Part shown: in pieces, positions 7,744-17,216 of the stretch
Layout: every line of letters starts with the position of its first letter
Position numbering within the stretch: the first letter of the stretch is position 1
Origin: Tsukamurella conjunctivitidis
Lineage (GTDB): Bacteria; Actinomycetota; Actinomycetes; Mycobacteriales; Mycobacteriaceae
Assembly (NCBI RefSeq): GCF_007858475.1
Contig: NZ_VIGX01000003.1
Span: 186,001-250,000, forward strand
Length of the DNA stretch: 64,000 nucleotides
Reading direction: 5' to 3'
Notes under the pieces: generated by a model
Seen by the model: the letters and a program-made list of their open reading frames with translations, nothing else
The model's database searches: none
Told to the model about the DNA's origin: nothing
Position numbers and translations under genes: made by a program

Positions 7744-8658
7744 CTACTCGCCGTTGATGATCTCGAGGAGCTCCGGCGGCGGAGTGACGTTCAGTGCGTC
7801 GTCGGCGATGCTGCTGATCTGCGCCACCGCGCCGTCGCGCCAGTAGTAGACGTTCGGCGAGACGGGCCCCACCCCGTCGGAGTAGCCGTTGGCGGTGAAC
7901 ACAGGGAGCAGCATGAGGCCTCCCAGTGCGCTCGCAGCGTCCGAGCACGCGGCGAACGCCAGCTGGTTGCGGAAGGGCACGCCGAACAGCACGCCACCGC
8001 TGAGGTCGATGCCCGGCACCCAGCGCGGGAGCACGTCGGGCAGGAGCAGCGCACCGCTGGCCGTGTACACGGAATCACTGAGGGCGCACTGGATCCGGTG
8101 CCCGTCGTGCTCCACGGTCTCGACGCGGAGCTCGGCGTTGTCGGTGAGTTCGCGGAACAGGTTGCGCCGCGCCCGGTCGTACCAGGGCCCGAGCGGTGCC
8201 AGGTCGCGCGCGGAGCCGTCGCCGAGGATGCTCACGCGGTCCGGATGGTCGACGGTGAGCAGCTCCGCCACTCCCGGCTGCCACTCGAGCGCGTAGTCGA
8301 AGGTCATCCGTTCGTCCGTAGCCGTGACGTCCCACAGTCGCGCGATGATCCGCTCGCGCATCTCCGCCTCGTCGGGCTCCTCGTCGAACGGGCGGAGCAT
8401 CGCGGCGAAGTGCTCGCGGACGATCCCGTCCCAGGCCGAAGCCCCGCCGGCACGGGCCTTGCGCATCAGGTTGTCGAGCCCGAACGTCCGGCCGTCCGCC
8501 GTCCGCACGTGATCGCCGCGGACCTCCGCCTCGAAGCCGTTCTCCGCCAGCACCGTCCGGGCGAGCGACCGCAACCGGTCCGCGTCGCGGATCGTCAGCA
8601 GATCCAGGTACGGATCCCGCTGGTCCTCGACCGACTTCTTCCTGCCGAACCACCCCAT
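7744..8658 (-). CDS. hypothetical protein, possibly DUF1444-like
   Basis: A 304-residue soluble protein without signal peptide or membrane segments. It begins GWFGRKKSVEDQRDPYLDLL and holds a central segment (VDHPDRVSILGDGSARDLAPLGPWYDRARRNLFREL) that looks like the DUF1444 (YtpQ) pattern; this similarity is by eye and not certain. The C-terminal part (LSGGVLFGVPFRNQLAFAACSD...PVFTANGYSDGVGPVSPNVYYW) reads as a globular beta-rich domain. ATG 8658 has TACTCT at 8665-8670 six nt upstream, consistent with leaderless transcription. It does not appear tied to either neighbour. Confidence 0.75.
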   Translation of the reverse strand: MGWFGRKKSVEDQRDPYLDLLTIRDADRLRSLARTVLAENGFEAEVRGDHVRTADGRTFGLDNLMRKARAGGASAWDGIVREHFAAMLRPFDEEPDEAEMRERIIARLWDVTATDERMTFDYALEWQPGVAELLTVDHPDRVSILGDGSARDLAPLGPWYDRARRNLFRELTDNAELRVETVEHDGHRIQCALSDSVYTASGALLLPDVLPRWVPGIDLSGGVLFGVPFRNQLAFAACSDAASALGGLMLLPVFTANGYSDGVGPVSPNVYYWRDGAVAQISSIADDALNVTPPPELLEIINGE

Positions 8659-8680
8659 GCCTGAAGAGTAGGCGCGAAAG

Positions 8681-9532
8681 TCAGTAGCCGCTGTGGCTGA
8701 CCTCCGCGGCCTCGACCTCGATGCCGAAGTCGACGGCCTGCTGCACGATCTTCTGGGCGCGGGCGAGGCGCGGCAGGTCGGAGCCGTCGGTGATCTTGCC
8801 GCCCGACTTCTCGAAGGCGTCGATGAAGCCGTGCGCCCACGCGACCTCCGACTCGCTCGGGCTGAGGCCGGCGTTGATGACGCCGGCGTGCTCCGGCGTG
8901 AGGCACAACTTGCCGGACATGCCCATCTCCTTCGCCAGGGCGGTGCCGGTGGGCAGGTGCGCGATGTTCAGCGTCGGGCCGTCGATGGGCGCGGGCAGCC
9001 GGGCCGCGCGCGACGCGATGACCAGCTGCGATCGCGCGTAGGCCAGGGCGATCGGGTCCTCGCCGACGGCCGTGTCGCGCTTGAAGTCGCCCGTGCCGAA
9101 GGCGATCCGGAAGGTCGACGGCGCGGACGCGATCCGCTCGACGTTCTGCATGCCGCGGGCCGTCTCGACGAGCGCGAGGATCCGCGTGCCGTCGGGTAGG
9201 CGGTCCGCCGTGTCGTCGAGGTGACTCGATCCCTCGGACTTGGCGAGCATCACGCCCTCGAGCCCGGCGCACTGCTTGAGCGCGGCGCAGTCGGCGCTCC
9301 AGTACTCGCTCGCCGCGTCGTTGATGCGCACCCAGGCGCGGTGGCCCGTCGACAGCCATTCGACGGTGTCCGCCCGCGCCTGTTCCTTGTCCTTCGCGGC
9401 GACGGCGTCCTCGAGGTCGATGATGACGGCGTCGGCCTCGCTGGCCTGCGCGACGGCGAACGACTCGGGATGGGAGGCCGGGACGAGGAGCCAGGAACGG
9501 GCGATCTGGGGGGAGACGATGCGCTTACTCAC
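8681..9532 (-). CDS. HpcH/HpaI aldolase / CitE-like CoA-ester lyase
   Basis: A 283-residue member of the citrate-lyase beta/malyl-CoA lyase family, a TIM barrel that cleaves or forms C-C bonds in acyl-CoA thioesters with Mg2+. Visible motifs are RSWLLVPASHPE at the N-terminus, DAVIIDLEDAV (metal/CoA region), GHRAWVRIND, and LALVETARGMQN, whose Glu is a usual Mg2+ ligand. The stand-alone form, without citrate-lyase alpha/gamma subunits, favours a malyl-CoA, citramalyl-CoA or methylmalyl-CoA type substrate; which one cannot be told. Start is GTG 9532, with -10 TAACCT 7 nt upstream. Overlapping inverted repeats at 9551-9580 suggest operator control. Confidence 0.88.
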   Translation of the reverse strand: MSKRIVSPQIARSWLLVPASHPESFAVAQASEADAVIIDLEDAVAAKDKEQARADTVEWLSTGHRAWVRINDAASEYWSADCAALKQCAGLEGVMLAKSEGSSHLDDTADRLPDGTRILALVETARGMQNVERIASAPSTFRIAFGTGDFKRDTAVGEDPIALAYARSQLVIASRAARLPAPIDGPTLNIAHLPTGTALAKEMGMSGKLCLTPEHAGVINAGLSPSESEVAWAHGFIDAFEKSGGKITDGSDLPRLARAQKIVQQAVDFGIEVEAAEVSHSGY

Positions 9533-9539
9533 GCCGCCC

Positions 9540-9545
9540 AGGTTA
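9540..9545 (-). promoter_or_regulatory. -10 box of leaderless CitE-like gene
   Basis: TAACCT on the minus strand, 7 nt before GTG 9532. Confidence 0.5.
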
Positions 9546-9550
9546 GGCGC

Positions 9551-9580
9551 GTGGAACGTGGGATTCCACGGAATGGAATC
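9551..9580 (-). promoter_or_regulatory. overlapping inverted repeats, probable operator of the CitE-like gene
   Basis: GTGGAA-N7-TTCCAC (9551-9569) overlaps GATTCC-N7-GGAATC (9562-9580). Both share TGGAA/TTCCA half sites with the same 7-nt spacing, just upstream of the -10 box. The shape recalls IclR-family operators, but no such regulator lies in the window. Confidence 0.55.
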
Positions 9581-9606
9581 TTTTGCGCTTTCTGTTCATT
9601 GCGTGC

Positions 9607-10074
9607 TCAGTCGGAGATGTCGGCGACGGTCGCGCCGTACGCAGCGATGAGCGCATCCGCGTCGACGATCGCGCTGTGCCCGTGCGCGCCCGCGCCGAGC
9701 GCCACCGTCGCGCCGGGGATCCGCTCGTCGACGTACACCGGCCACTCCCCCTGCGCCCCGACGGGTGTGATCGTGCCGCGCTCGTATCCCGTGGCCGCGA
9801 GCGCCTCGTCGGCGGGCGGCATCGCGAGCCGGTTCACGCCGACGACCGCCCGGAGCTTCGGCCAGGCGATCGACCGGTCGCCGGGGACCAGCGCGAACAG
9901 ATAGTCGCCCTCGCCCCGTCGCACGACCAGTGACTTCACCAGTTGCGACGGAGGGAGGTCCATCAGCGCGGCGGCCTCCTCGAGGCTCCGCGCCGCCGGG
10001 CGCGTCCGGACGGTCACCGTCAGGCCGCGCGCGGCCGCGTCGGCGCGCATCCGCTCGAGCCCCGCATCGCTCAC
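9607..10074 (-). CDS. YbaK/EbsC-family aminoacyl-tRNA deacylase
   Basis: A 155-residue YbaK-fold protein, a family that hydrolyses mischarged aminoacyl-tRNAs (Cys-tRNAPro in the case of YbaK). The conserved lysine-containing segment is LPPSQLVKSLVVRRGEGDYLFALVPGD, and the C-terminal strand has GERGTITPVG-type and VYVDERIPGATVALGAGAHGHSAIVD motifs. The start GTG at 10074 overlaps the trpD stop in a GTGA arrangement, so the gene is translationally coupled to trpD. The exact tRNA substrate cannot be assigned. Confidence 0.87.
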   Translation of the reverse strand: MSDAGLERMRADAAARGLTVTVRTRPAARSLEEAAALMDLPPSQLVKSLVVRRGEGDYLFALVPGDRSIAWPKLRAVVGVNRLAMPPADEALAATGYERGTITPVGAQGEWPVYVDERIPGATVALGAGAHGHSAIVDADALIAAYGATVADISD

Positions 10075-11117
10075 GAGCCCGCGATCTCCTGCGAGAGCGC
10101 GATCCATCGATCGAGCAGCGCCGCCGCGGCACCGGAGTCCACGGCCTCGGCGACTCTCGGCAGGTGCGCCGCGAGCGCGTCCTGCACCGACTCCCCCGCG
10201 GTCAGGCCCTCGTAGGCGGCGACCGCGCCGGCGGAGTTCAGCAGCACCGCGTCGCGGACCGGGCCGGCCTCGCCGCCGAGGAAGGCGCGGGCGATCGCGG
10301 CGTTGACCGTCGCATCGCCGCCCCGCAGGTCCTCGAGCGCGACCCGCGCCAGGCCCAGCTCGCGCGGGTCGACCGACTCGACGCCCACCCCGTCCCCCTG
10401 CACCCGCCAGACGGTGGAGGTGGACGTGGTGGTGAGCTCGTCGAGCCCGTCGTCGCCGCGGACGACGATGACGTGGTCGCGGCCGCCGCGATCGGCGAAG
10501 GCCTGCGCCACGACGGGCGCGAGGTCGGCGAAAGCGCAACCGATGAGACCGGCGGAGGGCCGGCCCGGGTTGGTGAGTGGTCCCAGCACGTTGAAGACCG
10601 TCGGGATGCCGATCTCCTTACGGGTGGCGCCGGCGAAGCGCAGGCCCGAGTGGAAGACGGAGGCGAGGCAGAAGCCGATGCCCAGCTCGGTGGTGGTGCG
10701 CGCGACCCCATCGGCGTTCAGGCCGATCGCCACGCCCAGCGCCTCGAGGCAGTCCGCGCCGCCGGACTTCGACGACGCCGCCCGGTTGCCGTGTTTGAGC
10801 ACGGGGACGCCCGCAGCGGCGACGACGATCGAGCTCATCGTGGAGATGTTCACCGAGTGCGAGCGGTCCCCGCCGGTGCCGACGATGTCGACCGCCCGTG
10901 CATCGAAGGGCACGCGGGTGGTCAGCGAGAGCATCACGTCGGCCAGGGCGCGCACCTCGACCGGCGAGGGGCCCTTCATCTTCATGGCCACGCCGAACGC
11001 CGAGATCTGCGACGGGGTCGCCGCGTCACCCATGATCTCGGACATCGCCCACCGCGCCTGCTCCGCGCTGAGGTCGCGCTGGGAGGTGAGCTCGGTGAGT
11101 ACCGTCGGCCAATCCAT
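10071..11117 (-). CDS. trpD: anthranilate phosphoribosyltransferase
   Basis: A 348-residue enzyme of tryptophan synthesis that transfers the phosphoribosyl group of PRPP to anthranilate. The signature GTGGDRSHSVNISTMSS binds PRPP; KHGNRAASSKSGGADCLEALG and FNVLGPLTNPGRP are the other conserved blocks. The start is ATG 11117 (product begins DWPTVLTELTSQRDLS), with -10 TACGCT at 11125-11130 seven nt upstream and no ribosome binding site. It is monocistronic with respect to other trp genes, as in mycobacteria (trpD, Rv2192c, next to ctaE), but its last base pairs overlap the YbaK gene. Confidence 0.95.
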   Translation of the reverse strand: MDWPTVLTELTSQRDLSAEQARWAMSEIMGDAATPSQISAFGVAMKMKGPSPVEVRALADVMLSLTTRVPFDARAVDIVGTGGDRSHSVNISTMSSIVVAAAGVPVLKHGNRAASSKSGGADCLEALGVAIGLNADGVARTTTELGIGFCLASVFHSGLRFAGATRKEIGIPTVFNVLGPLTNPGRPSAGLIGCAFADLAPVVAQAFADRGGRDHVIVVRGDDGLDELTTTSTSTVWRVQGDGVGVESVDPRELGLARVALEDLRGGDATVNAAIARAFLGGEAGPVRDAVLLNSAGAVAAYEGLTAGESVQDALAAHLPRVAEAVDSGAAAALLDRWIALSQEIAGS

Positions 11118-11140
11118 GGCCCACAGCGTAATGGGGCGGC

Positions 11141-11614
11141 TCAAGCGGGTATTTGGAGCACCTGCCACAGGACGGCGCGACCACCGTGCCGCGCGGTCAC
11201 GCCCGCCATCCGCGAGCGCTCCTGCGAGACGTGCAGCGCGTCCACCTTCTGCACCCGCGCCACCGCGACGGTCTCCAGTCCGGCGGGGTCCGTCGGTGCC
11301 GGCGCGCCGCCCGCTCCGGCACCGTCGGCCTCCACCCGCTCGTACCGGTCCTGCGCGACGAGGCGCAGCACCTCGTCGACCTCAGCGGGAGGGATCTCGA
11401 GCACGTGTCGCAGCACGCTCTGGGCCTCGGGATCGAAGCCCACGGCGGCGTCGAGGACGGACGAGGAGGCGGCCGCGTCGTCGCCCGACGCGGCGACGGG
11501 AACCAAACCCGGGTGCCCGGGCGTTAACTCTTCGACGGTGCGCGTGGAGAGGTGGCTCAGCAACCGGCCCAGACGGGTCCGCTGCTCGGGTCTGCCGTTG
11601 AGGTCGTAGGGCAA
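11141..11614 (-). CDS. hypothetical actinobacterial protein, function unknown
   Basis: A protein of about 157 residues if TTG 11614 is the start, which has AAGG 6 nt upstream; shorter starts at internal TTG codons are possible. The body (SVLDAAVGFDPEAQSVLRHVLEIPPAEVDEVLRLVAQDRYERVEADG) is helical and acidic and has good codon bias; the end (VARVQKVDALHVSQERSRMAGVTARHGGRAVLWQVLQ) is basic. There is no signal peptide, membrane segment or cofactor motif. It is divergent from ctaE and ends 23 nt before trpD. Confidence 0.6.
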   Translation of the reverse strand: MPYDLNGRPEQRTRLGRLLSHLSTRTVEELTPGHPGLVPVAASGDDAAASSSVLDAAVGFDPEAQSVLRHVLEIPPAEVDEVLRLVAQDRYERVEADGAGAGGAPAPTDPAGLETVAVARVQKVDALHVSQERSRMAGVTARHGGRAVLWQVLQIPA

Positions 11615-11751
11615 GGTATGCCTTATCTGCCGATGCCGATCGTGCCGTTGACGTGGTGGTTCGAGTGTACGAGCGGAGGGCGCCGAGCCTGTCCGCGACA
11701 TTCGACGCGCCCAATCTGCGACCCGGGTAGGCATTCGATACTACGACCGGT

Positions 11752-11757
11752 CATACT
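11752..11757 (+). promoter_or_regulatory. -10 box of leaderless ctaE promoter
   Basis: CATACT, 6 nt before GTG 11764. The same hexamer precedes asnB. Confidence 0.5.
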
Positions 11758-11763
11758 TGCGAG

Positions 11764-12378
11764 GTGACTAGCGCCGCACCGACCTCAGCTACAGCCATCA
11801 CCCAGCGCGTGCACTCACTCAACCGGCCCAACATGGTCAGCGTCGGGACCATCGTCTGGCTGTCGAGCGAGCTCATGTTCTTCGCCGGGCTCTTCGCCAT
11901 GTACTTCGTGGCGCGAGCCGGTGCTGGGGAGAACGGATGGCCCCCCGCCGACACGAACATCAGCCTGGCCGCGGCACTGCCGCCGACCATTGTGCTGATC
12001 GCCTCGTCGGTCACCTGCCAGCTGGGCGTCTTCGCCGCGGAGAAGGGCGATGTCTTCAAGTTCCGCATCTGGTACTTCATCTCGCTGCTGATGGGTGCCG
12101 CGTTCATCGCGGGCCAGCTCCACGAGTACAAGACCCTGATCGGCGAGGGCCTCACGCTCAGCTCCTCGGTCTACGGCTCCGTGTTCTACATGGCCACGGG
12201 CTTCCACGGCCTGCACGTGATGGGCGGCCTCGTGGCCTTCATCTTCATCCTGGCCCGCAGCCGCGCCTCGAAGTTCACGCCCGCCCAGGCGACCTCGGCG
12301 ATCGTCGTCAGCTACTACTGGCACTTCGTCGACGTGGTGTGGATCGGCCTCTTCGCCGTCATTTACATCATTCGCTAA
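11764..12378 (+). CDS. ctaE: cytochrome c oxidase subunit III
   Basis: A 204-residue integral membrane subunit of the aa3 oxidase, with five hydrophobic helices (about residues 30-52, 70-92, 100-122, 140-162, 180-203). The sequences [32 protein letters not shown] and [11 protein letters not shown] are typical of short actinobacterial subunit III, which lacks the first two helices of the long form. It starts the ctaE-qcrC-qcrA-qcrB operon that encodes parts of the bc1-aa3 supercomplex; qcrC follows after 38 nt. GTG 11764 is supported by the -10 box 6 nt upstream. Confidence 0.95.
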   Translation: MTSAAPTSATAITQRVHSLNRPNMVSVGTIVWLSSELMFFAGLFAMYFVARAGAGENGWPPADTNISLAAALPPTIVLIASSVTCQLGVFAAEKGDVFKFRIWYFISLLMGAAFIAGQLHEYKTLIGEGLTLSSSVYGSVFYMATGFHGLHVMGGLVAFIFILARSRASKFTPAQATSAIVVSYYWHFVDVVWIGLFAVIYIIR

Positions 12379-12416
12379 AGACGTTTATCTCAGTCGCCAT
12401 CACAGAGGGATAGCAG

Positions 12417-13337
12417 ATGAGTTCAGCCAACTTTGAGCCCGCCGGCGAGGGAGGCGAGCCCGACGGTGCCGGGCGCGCGTCCATCGCCTCGGCACAGAAG
12501 GCCCGGAAGCAGCGCAAGCTCCGCCGCAAGCTCGCGAGCGCGACGCTGCTGGTCGGTGGCCTGCTCGCCGCGGGCGGTGTCGCCACGATCGCCAGCCCCA
12601 CCCCGCAGGTCGCCATCGCGGACGACTTCGACGCCGCTCAGGTCCAGACCGGCAAGCGCCTGTACGAGACCTCGTGCATCAGCTGCCACGGTGCCAGCCT
12701 CGAGGGTGTGAAGGACCGCGGTCCGAGCCTGGTCGGCGTCGGCGATGCGGCCGTGTACTTCCAGGTGCACTCGGGCCGCATGCCCGCGACGGTCAACTCC
12801 GCGCAGATCGTGCGCAAGCCCGCGAAGTTCGACGCCAAGCAGATCGACGCCATGGGTGCGTACATCCAGTCGATCGGCGGCGGACCGTCGATCGTGTGGG
12901 AGTACAACGCCGACGGCTCGATCAAGCGCGACGAGAACGGCAACCGCGTCATCGCGCAGGAGTCGCTGCGCGGCAAGAACCTGGGCGCCGGCGCCGAGCT
13001 CTTCCGCCTCAACTGCGCGTCGTGCCACAACTTCACCGGCCGGGGCGGCGCCCTGTCCGGCGGTAAGTTCGCGCCGCCGCTGGATCCCGCCAACGAGCAG
13101 GAGATCTATGCCGCGATGCTGACCGGACCGCAGAACATGCCCAAGTTCTCGGACCGTGCACTGTCGCCCGAAGAGAAGAAGAACATCATCGGCTTCATCA
13201 AGAACGTCGGCGAGACACAGTCCCCCGGTGGTAGCGGCATCGGCGGCTTCGGCCCCGCATCCGAGGGCATGGTGATGTGGTTCACCGGGATGATCGCCGT
13301 CGTCGGCGCCGCGATGTGGGTTGGGAGTAGGAATTGA
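12417..13337 (+). CDS. qcrC: cytochrome bc1 complex dihaem cytochrome c subunit
   Basis: A 306-residue membrane-anchored cytochrome cc. After a basic N-terminus and a hydrophobic segment (about residues 39-60) come two class I haem c sites: CISCH at residues 87-91 and CASCH at 200-204. A second membrane helix lies at the C-terminus ([19 protein letters not shown]). Two c haems replace the soluble cytochrome c in actinobacteria, passing electrons straight from the Rieske centre to the aa3 oxidase. ATG 12417 has GAGGG upstream. Its stop overlaps the start of qcrA (TTGA). Confidence 0.96.
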   Translation: MSSANFEPAGEGGEPDGAGRASIASAQKARKQRKLRRKLASATLLVGGLLAAGGVATIASPTPQVAIADDFDAAQVQTGKRLYETSCISCHGASLEGVKDRGPSLVGVGDAAVYFQVHSGRMPATVNSAQIVRKPAKFDAKQIDAMGAYIQSIGGGPSIVWEYNADGSIKRDENGNRVIAQESLRGKNLGAGAELFRLNCASCHNFTGRGGALSGGKFAPPLDPANEQEIYAAMLTGPQNMPKFSDRALSPEEKKNIIGFIKNVGETQSPGGSGIGGFGPASEGMVMWFTGMIAVVGAAMWVGSRN

Positions 13338-14515
13338 GCGCCAAGCCGTTGAACAACGTCCCGTCGGACGACGAGTTGGACAACCTCTCGCAGGAGGAGT
13401 TGGTCAAGCTCGGTACCAACCTCGACGGAGTCGAAATCGTCTACCGCGAGCCGCGGTGGCCCGTCGAGGGGACGCGCGCTGAGAAGCGCGCCGAGCGCAC
13501 CGTCGCGATGTGGTTCGTCCTCGCCGGTATTTTCGGCGCCGCGCTGCTCGGTGTCTTCCTGTTCTGGCCGTGGAAGTACCAGGGCATCGACGACGACCAC
13601 TACTGGTGGTACACGCTCTACACCCCGATGCTCGGCATCACCTTCGGTCTCTCGCTGCTCTCCGTCTTCGCGGGCGTCGTGCAGTACACGAAGAAGTTCA
13701 TCCCCGAGGAGATCTCGGTCCAGCAGCGCCACGACCAGGGCGGCTCGTCCAAGCTGGACAAGATGACCACTGCGGCGCAGTTCAAGGACGCGCTGGAGTC
13801 GTCGACCCTCCCCCGCCGCAAGATGATCCTGGCCTCGGCCGGGTTCGGCGTGGGCGTGCTCGGCCTGGGTGCCGCAGCGGGCTTCCTCGGCGGCTTCATC
13901 AAGAACCCGTGGGCCAAGCGCGAGGCCTCGCCGCTCTGGCACACCGGCTGGTCGCCGTACTGGAACTCGCTGGAGAACGACTTCTCGAGCGACCTCAACC
14001 ACGAGCCGGTCTTCCTGCGCAGCGACGTGGGCGACCCCTACAAGGTCAAGCTCGTGCGCGCCGAGGATCTCGACGCCGGCGGCATGATGACCGTCTTCCC
14101 GTGGCGCCTCTCGGATGGCTTCGGCGAGACCGAGGAATCGCGGCTCAAGCTCCTCCACGGTCTCAAGGGCATCCGCAACCCCGTCATGCTGATCCGCCTC
14201 CGTCCCGAGGACTCCGTCCGCGCCATCAAGCGGAAGGGCCAGGAGAGCTTCAACTACGGCGACTACTGGGCCTACACCAAGGTCTGCAGCCACTTCGGCT
14301 GCCCCACGTCGCTGTACGAGCAGCAGACCAACCGCATCCTCTGCCCCTGCCACCAGTCGCAGTTCAACGCGCTCGAGTACGGCAAGCCGGTCTTCGGTCC
14401 CGCCGCCCGCGCGCTCGCGCAGCTGCCGCTGTCGGTCAACGAGCAGGGCTACATGGTCGCCAACGGCGACTTCATCGAACAGGTCGGACCGGCCTTCTGG
14501 GAGGCGACGCACTGA
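13334..14515 (+). CDS. qcrA: cytochrome bc1 complex Rieske iron-sulfur subunit
   Basis: A 393-residue Rieske protein. Three predicted membrane helices in the first half (about residues 55-75, 95-115, 160-185) are an actinobacterial feature. The [2Fe-2S] ligands are in CSHFGC and CPCHQSQF, separated by the usual 16 residues, with the extra Cys pair forming a disulfide. The TTG start at 13334 overlaps the qcrC stop by 4 nt and has GGGAGTAGGA upstream, so translation is coupled. It accepts electrons from menaquinol. Confidence 0.96.
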   Translation: MSAKPLNNVPSDDELDNLSQEELVKLGTNLDGVEIVYREPRWPVEGTRAEKRAERTVAMWFVLAGIFGAALLGVFLFWPWKYQGIDDDHYWWYTLYTPMLGITFGLSLLSVFAGVVQYTKKFIPEEISVQQRHDQGGSSKLDKMTTAAQFKDALESSTLPRRKMILASAGFGVGVLGLGAAAGFLGGFIKNPWAKREASPLWHTGWSPYWNSLENDFSSDLNHEPVFLRSDVGDPYKVKLVRAEDLDAGGMMTVFPWRLSDGFGETEESRLKLLHGLKGIRNPVMLIRLRPEDSVRAIKRKGQESFNYGDYWAYTKVCSHFGCPTSLYEQQTNRILCPCHQSQFNALEYGKPVFGPAARALAQLPLSVNEQGYMVANGDFIEQVGPAFWEATH

Positions 14516-16140
14516 TGACGACACTCGGAGAGCGCGTCGGACAGCAGGCCAACGAGGTGGATTCGCGCTATCACCTCGCGGGCGGTATCCGTCGCCAGAT
14601 CAACAAGGTCTTCCCCACGCACTGGTCGTTCATGCTGGGTGAGGTCGCGCTGTACAGCTTCGTGATCCTGCTGCTGTCGGGCGTGTACCTCACGCTGTTC
14701 TTCGACCCGTCGCTGGCGGAGGTCCACTACGAGGGCGCGTACGAGCCGCTGCACGGCGTCGCGATGTCGCGCGCCTACGCCACGACGCTGGACATCTCGT
14801 TCGAGGTGCGCGGCGGCCTGTTCGTCCGTCAGATCCACCACTGGGCCGCGCTGATGTTCGCCGCGTCGATCATCATCCACATGGCCCGGATCTTCTTCAC
14901 CGGCGCGTTCCGGCGCCCGCGTGAGGCCAACTGGGTCATCGGCTGCGCACTGCTCCTGCTCGCGATGTTCGAGGGCTTCTTCGGCTACTCGATCCCCGAC
15001 GACCTGCTCTCGGGCACCGGCGTCCGCGCGGCCATGTCCGGCATCGTCGTCGGCCTGCCGGTGATCGGCACGTGGATGCACTGGCTCATCTTCGGTGGCG
15101 ACTTCCCGGGCACCCTGCTGATCCCCCGGCTCTACGTGGCCCACATCCTGCTGTTCCCGGGCATCATCCTGGCGCTCATCGCGGGCCACCTGGCGCTCGT
15201 CTGGTACCAGAAGCACACGCAGTTCCCCGGTCCCGGCCGCACCGAGGACAACGTGGTGGGTGTCCGCATCCTCCCCGTCTTCGCGGTCAAGGCGGGCTCG
15301 TACTTCGCGGCCACCTTCGGCATCACTGCCCTGATGGCCGGCATCTTCACGATCAACCCGGTGTGGAACATCGGCCCGTACGATCCGGCGAAGGTCTCGG
15401 CGGGCTCGCAGCCCGACATCTACATGATGTGGACGGACGGCCTGGCCCGTCTGTGGCCCGCGTGGGAGCTCTACTTCTGGGGCCACACGGTTCCGGGCGC
15501 GGCATTCGTCGCGATGATCGTGGGCCTCATCATCACCTTGATGATCGCCTACCCCTGGATCGAGAAGAAGCTCACCGGTGACGATGCGCACCACAACCTG
15601 CTGCAGCGTCCCCGCGACGTGCCGGTGCGCACCGCGATCGGCGCCATGGCGCTCACGTTCTACATCCTGCTGACGCTGGCGTGCGTGAACGACATCATCG
15701 CGCTGAAGTTCCACATCTCGCTCAACGCGACCACGTGGATCTTCCGCATCGGCCTGATCGTCCTGCCCCCGACCGCCTACTGGCTGGCCTACCGGTTCTG
15801 CATCGGCCTGCAGCGCGCTGACCGCGCGGTGCTGGAGCACGGCATCGAGACCGGCGTCATCGTCCGTCGCCCGAACGGTGAGTTCATCGAGCTCCACCAG
15901 CCGCTCGGCCCGGTCGACGACCATGGTCACGCCGTTCCGCTCGAGTACGAGGGTGCGCCGGTCCCGACCAAGGCGAACCAGCTGGGTGCGGCCGGCCAGC
16001 CCGGAACGGGCTCGTTCCTGCGGGCCGACTCGCCCGAGGAGCAGCGCGACAACGCCGCTCGCGATCACGCCAACGAGATGAAGGCGCTCGAGGCCCTCAA
16101 GAAGGTTCAGGACAACGGCGGCAAGATCGACGTCGACTAG
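14515..16140 (+). CDS. qcrB: cytochrome bc1 complex cytochrome b subunit
   Basis: A 541-residue dihaem cytochrome b, the menaquinol-oxidising core and the target of Q203-type drugs in mycobacteria. Haem-ligand histidines are seen in [37 protein letters not shown] and in [30 protein letters not shown]. There are about nine membrane helices up to residue 430, then a hydrophilic cytoplasmic tail of about 110 residues, usual in actinobacteria. ATG 14515 overlaps the qcrA stop by one base (TGATG). A strong hairpin follows the gene, so it ends the operon. Confidence 0.96.
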   Translation: MTTLGERVGQQANEVDSRYHLAGGIRRQINKVFPTHWSFMLGEVALYSFVILLLSGVYLTLFFDPSLAEVHYEGAYEPLHGVAMSRAYATTLDISFEVRGGLFVRQIHHWAALMFAASIIIHMARIFFTGAFRRPREANWVIGCALLLLAMFEGFFGYSIPDDLLSGTGVRAAMSGIVVGLPVIGTWMHWLIFGGDFPGTLLIPRLYVAHILLFPGIILALIAGHLALVWYQKHTQFPGPGRTEDNVVGVRILPVFAVKAGSYFAATFGITALMAGIFTINPVWNIGPYDPAKVSAGSQPDIYMMWTDGLARLWPAWELYFWGHTVPGAAFVAMIVGLIITLMIAYPWIEKKLTGDDAHHNLLQRPRDVPVRTAIGAMALTFYILLTLACVNDIIALKFHISLNATTWIFRIGLIVLPPTAYWLAYRFCIGLQRADRAVLEHGIETGVIVRRPNGEFIELHQPLGPVDDHGHAVPLEYEGAPVPTKANQLGAAGQPGTGSFLRADSPEEQRDNAARDHANEMKALEALKKVQDNGGKIDVD

Positions 16141-16155
16141 AACCTGACGAAGCCA

Positions 16156-16191
16156 CTGCGGCCCCTCCCCCACCCCGGGGAGGGGCCGCAG
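16156..16191 (+). terminator. terminator of the ctaE-qcrCAB operon
   Basis: A 15-bp perfect GC-rich stem (16156-16170 with 16177-16191) begins 15 nt after the qcrB stop. No U tract follows, which is common in high-GC actinobacteria. Confidence 0.8.
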
Positions 16192-16377
16192 TCGTCTGCG
16201 CGGGGCTACGGTCCGCCGACGGCGCGTGGGCGGGTGCGCTGATTCCTGCGCACACCCGCCTGCCGAACGGGCGGATGCGCGGCGGCTTCGAGCGCACGCG
16301 GCACGTGTGCGGGAACGGAGTCAGGATGACGGGCACCCGCCGAGCCGACACCGGCACCCGCGGGCGCAGCGGGCGAC

Positions 16378-17100
16378 TCAGGCCAGGCGCAGGCGCAACA
16401 GGTAGCTGTTCTGGCCCACGGGCGCTCCGGGCTCGCCGAGGCAGACCTCGTGCCAGGCACCGTCGACCGCGGTCAGTCCGCGCTCGCGCAGCTGCACGGC
16501 GAAGGCCTTCGCGGTCGGCGTGAGCGCGGCGGACCACCGCCCGTCGACGCGCGTCTGCAGGTACGACGATGCCGGCAGGTCCAGGCAGCGCACACGGGCG
16601 AGGCTCACGCCCTTGCTGACCTCCAGCTGTTCGAGCACGTCGCCCACCTCCGCCTCGTCGATCCAGGTGGGGCGGCGCAGCAGCAGGGTCCAGCGGGCGG
16701 CGGCGGTGTCCTGCGGTGCCACGTCGCCGCGGAGACGCTCGAGCGGGGGCATCCGGAAGTCGCTGCGAGCCGCGTCGTCGGCGCCAGCGATGCCGCGGCG
16801 GTACAGGGCCTTGTTGCGCACCTTGACGCCGTAGGCGGCCGCGTAGAGGGCCTCCGCAGCCGCGCGGAAATCGTCGGAGGTGCGGGGGCTGCCGACGGTG
16901 TCGACGGCCAGATAGGCGCGCTCAGGGACGTCGACGATCCCCAGGTGTCCGACGGTGCCGTACTCACCGCCGCCGTAACCCTCCGGCTCGGCCTCGGCGA
17001 AGTCGAACTTGACCTTCGGCGGGGCGACGGTCCCTCCCCTGCCGCGCACCTCGTCGGCGGTGAGTTTGCGTACGGACAGCCCGGCTCTGGCCTGCGTCAT
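16378..17100 (-). CDS. GyrI-like small-molecule-binding domain protein
   Basis: A 240-residue protein with the look of stand-alone GyrI-like (SHV superfamily) proteins: KVKFDFAEAEPEGYGGGEYGTVGHLGIVDVPERAYLAVDTVGSP, FRAAAEALYAAAYGVK, PLERLRGDV and a WTLLLRRPTWID strand, followed by a second repeat. These domains bind hydrophobic cations or hydrolyse small epoxides in some cases; the role here is unknown. ATG 17100 is the first good start, but no clear ribosome binding site or -10 box is visible, so the N-terminus is uncertain. It occupies the place where mycobacteria carry mmpS3. Confidence 0.8.
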   Translation of the reverse strand: MTQARAGLSVRKLTADEVRGRGGTVAPPKVKFDFAEAEPEGYGGGEYGTVGHLGIVDVPERAYLAVDTVGSPRTSDDFRAAAEALYAAAYGVKVRNKALYRRGIAGADDAARSDFRMPPLERLRGDVAPQDTAAARWTLLLRRPTWIDEAEVGDVLEQLEVSKGVSLARVRCLDLPASSYLQTRVDGRWSAALTPTAKAFAVQLRERGLTAVDGAWHEVCLGEPGAPVGQNSYLLRLRLA

Positions 17101-17163
17101 GGGTGCATGCAACCAGGCCGAGACGACCCGCAGGAGACGCCGCGGTGAACACCGACGAACGAG

Positions 17164-17202
17164 CGACGCCCGCCCCGGTGAACTGAGCCGGGGCGGGCGT
17201 CG
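17164..17202 (-). terminator. terminator of the ctaC-ctaF operon
   Basis: A 15-bp perfect stem (17164-17178 with 17188-17202) lies 15 nt beyond the ctaF stop. Confidence 0.8.
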
Positions 17203-17216
17203 TCGACAGAACGGTA

